A DNA stretch of 13,979 nucleotides, from assembly GCA_036003365.1 (NCBI GenBank), contig DASYSL010000084.1, forward strand, positions 1 through 13,979. Reading direction: 5' to 3'. How positions within the stretch are numbered: position 1 is the first letter of the stretch; each line of letters starts with the position of its first letter. Under the pieces are notes generated by a model, which was given only the letters and a program-made list of their open reading frames with translations, had not been told where the DNA came from and did no database searches. A program made the translations under genes and the position numbers. This stretch comes from DASYSL01 sp036003365 (lineage in GTDB: Bacteria > Eisenbacteria > RBG-16-71-46 > DASYSL01). Positions 12,492 to 13,979 of the stretch are shown in pieces.

Positions 12492-12905
12492 TTAGACCGG
12501 CGCCTCCCTGTTGGTTGGTGCGCTAGCGGCAGCCCACCGATCGGCCTGGCTCTCCATCCAGTGTGTTCCCGGCCATAGAGCCGATGCGAGATAGACCGGC
12601 AGGAAGAATGGCCCCCAGCGCTCGTACTGGCGCACGTGGGCGCCTTCGTGATCGCCGACGCGCTGCCAGCCCTGCTTGTCGTAGCGGCGCACGGGGTCGT
12701 CAGGACCGACGCCGGGGCGGTAGATCACGCAGTGCCCGAACGTGATGGCACAGGGCGGGATCCAGCTCATCGCGGGATGATCGAGAAAGAGGATGGCGCC
12801 GTCACCGCGGCCCAGTCGGGCCCCGAACGGAAGGCCGAGTGCGCCGAAGGCGAGGCCGATCAGCGTGTTCGGCGACGTCCAGAGCACGCCCCAGAGCCTG
12901 CTCAA
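12492..12905 (-). CDS. Small HEXXH-motif hypothetical protein
   Basis: A 137-residue protein of unknown function. The core is VGDHEGAHVRQYERWGPFFLPVYLASA (about 87-113), containing HEGAH, an HEXXH motif of zinc-metallopeptidase type, followed by a hydrophobic segment and by HWMESQADRWA, whose Glu/Asp could supply a third metal ligand. The family resembles widespread short proteins with 'HExxHVxQYERWGPLFLPAYL' that have no assigned role. An N-terminal hydrophobic part (SPNTLIGLAFGALGLPFG) may be membrane-associated. The start is taken as TTG 12905, which overlaps the stop of the upstream glycosyltransferase gene (TTGA), so translation is probably coupled; GTG at residue 7 is the alternative. 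It could be a membrane-bound zincin or a non-proteolytic metal protein. Confidence 0.75.
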   Translation of the reverse strand: MSRLWGVLWTSPNTLIGLAFGALGLPFGARLGRGDGAILFLDHPAMSWIPPCAITFGHCVIYRPGVGPDDPVRRYDKQGWQRVGDHEGAHVRQYERWGPFFLPVYLASALWPGTHWMESQADRWAAASAPTNREAPV

Positions 12906-13979
12906 AAGGAAATGGGCTCCGCGCTCAGGAGCTGAACTCCGAACTGCTCAGGGTGCACTCGGTGCACCTGCCACTCTGCGTCCCAGGCATCTTCGGTCGC
13001 GAAGACGGGCTGTCCGTCTTGCTTGGCGATCTCGAGAGAGGCCGGAGTGAGCAAGTGGACGAACTTTGGCCCGGCGGCGTCCCGTGCCTCCCACTCAATG
13101 GCCGGCAAGAGCTCATACACCATGACGACCGCGGTAGTCGGACGGCCCTTGGCCCGCTGCAGGACGAGATCGCGAGTCTGGAGAAGATCGATGCGTTTGT
13201 CGCGCTCAACCAGGAGCGGGCCTTTCCCCCACTCCAGTTCAGGGCCGCCTATGAAGGGTCGCAAAAACGGTCGGAAAGGCGGCCGAGCGCCTCCTCTGGT
13301 CCGAAGCGCGTGAATATCGGTCTGCGAAATGTTGACGAACAACGCTGAAAGCAGCAGCAACGAGGCGAGCGCGACCGCTCCCGGTTTGGCAAGTGCGCGC
13401 GTGAGGAAAAGAAGCACGAATGGAACCATCGGCAGCAGATAGGCGCCATCGTGGGGCAGACGTAGATAGATCAGCCCCGTGAGGACGACGGCCGAGATCA
13501 CGGCGGCCAGCTCGCGGCGCGGCACGCGGCGGACCCGGAAGAGCGCGATCAGCACCGCGACGGCGATGGCGATAGTTCCGATCACACCCCACACATCGCG
13601 CGTTGCGCCCTTCACGACGTAGATCCAGGGCACGCGGCCGAATTCGTAGCCGCTCAGGAAGCGCGTGCCGTAGGTCAGGAACGAGGGCGCCAAAGCCAGG
13701 GCGCCGAAGAGAATGGTGGCGAGGACGAAGCGAGGATCGTTGCGGCCCTCGAGCAAGACCGCGATGGGCACGATGAGCAGCGCCGTCGGCAAGCGGCAGC
13801 CGATCGCCAAACCAAGTGCCACGCCGGCAAGGGTGGGTCGGGCATGGACCGCGAGGGCGAAAGACACGAGAGCCAAGCCCAGGGCCCACGAGTAATCCAT
13901 CGCGTCGGTGGTATGGATCCAGAACACGGGCGTGAATGCCAATGTCAATGCCGCCCAGAAGCAGCCGCGTGCGCCCAAA
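12902..13979 (-). CDS. GT-C type polytopic membrane protein, C-terminal part (cut by window edge)
   Basis: At least 358 residues are visible; the N-terminus lies outside the window. It contains about seven hydrophobic segments with the GT-C rhythm: PVFWIHTTDAMDYSWALGLALVSFALA, then GVALGLAIGCRLPTALLIVP and IYLRLPHDGAYLLPMVPFVLLFL. The 'xGLAxGxRxxxxLxxxP' block and the late 'P-H-D-x-x-Y-L-x-P' block are usual in GT39/PMT-like glycosyltransferases that use polyprenyl-phosphate sugars. A soluble tail (about 215-358) ends the protein. The N-terminal DE/DD catalytic loop cannot be seen, so activity is inferred from fold only. The gene overlaps the HEXXH gene by 4 nt. Alternatives are DUF2723 relatives or an O-antigen-type transferase. 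The frame is open at the right edge. Confidence 0.8.
   Translation of the reverse strand, partial: LGARGCFWAALTLAFTPVFWIHTTDAMDYSWALGLALVSFALAVHARPTLAGVALGLAIGCRLPTALLIVPIAVLLEGRNDPRFVLATILFGALALAPSFLTYGTRFLSGYEFGRVPWIYVVKGATRDVWGVIGTIAIAVAVLIALFRVRRVPRRELAAVISAVVLTGLIYLRLPHDGAYLLPMVPFVLLFLTRALAKPGAVALASLLLLSALFVNISQTDIHALRTRGGARPPFRPFLRPFIGGPELEWGKGPLLVERDKRIDLLQTRDLVLQRAKGRPTTAVVMVYELLPAIEWEARDAAGPKFVHLLTPASLEIAKQDGQPVFATEDAWDAEWQVHRVHPEQFGVQLLSAEPISF

Noticed and set aside
1..13979. CRISPR array, tRNA, rRNA, insertion sequence or prophage
   Set aside because: I saw no regularly spaced repeats, no cloverleaf or rRNA motifs, and no transposase, integrase or phage structural protein on either strand.

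Overview
This is a high-GC bacterial chromosomal segment with strong third-position GC bias, which is why many long antisense reading frames shadow the real genes. It holds twelve protein-coding genes, two of them cut by the window edges. I see no rRNA, tRNA, CRISPR array, transposase or phage gene. Several features resemble uncultured soil or sediment lineages of the Acidobacteria / Candidatus Eisenbacteria type: a Hanks-type kinase with an 'MTVGTQIGNYKI' start, a secreted lamin-tail-domain protein with a Trp-Gly...Tyr-Arg tail, and frequent GTG/TTG starts. That placement is inference, not proof.

Layout. (1) 1-1124, minus: a YdeI-like DUF1801/OmdA protein translationally coupled (ATGA overlap) to a Ser/Thr protein kinase that runs off the left edge. 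(2) 1272-1625, plus: a small OB-fold lipoprotein, convergent with (3) 1635-2765, minus: a radical SAM/SPASM enzyme. (4) 2958-3317, plus: a two-TM protein with the layout of a potassium-channel pore but no TVGYG filter; its end overlaps by 56 bp the end of (5) 3262-3861, minus: a nucleotidyltransferase-like protein. (6) 3915-8473, plus: a tight four-gene operon of class III CoA-transferase, histone-deacetylase-family hydrolase, TauE/SafE permease and DUF2723 GT-C membrane protein, with junctions of +1, -4 and -4 nt. (7) 8787-9500, plus: a secreted lamin-tail-domain protein with a long structured leader and a strong terminator. (8) 9675-12047, plus: a cytoplasmic clan GH-A beta-galactosidase-like enzyme of about 790 aa. 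(9) 12044-13979, minus: a GT-C type membrane glycosyltransferase (cut by the right edge) coupled to a small HEXXH protein, then, after a palindrome-rich gap, a three-TM hypothetical protein.

How they work together. The clearest functional unit is the operon of region 6. Its two soluble enzymes handle acyl-CoA and acyl-amide chemistry and its two membrane proteins are an anion permease and a glycosyltransferase. No known pathway links all four, so the shared role is open. The most notable non-coding signals lie at 12344-12491: a perfect TGTGA-N6-TCACA palindrome of the CRP type, a perfect 16-bp GC palindrome, and a CTTTGT-ACC-ACAAAG inverted repeat lying on a predicted leaderless promoter. I did not find a clearly new multi-gene defence or mobile system. 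The best candidates for undescribed biology are the non-canonical channel-like protein, the unexplained four-gene operon, and the C-terminal tail of the lamin-tail protein.
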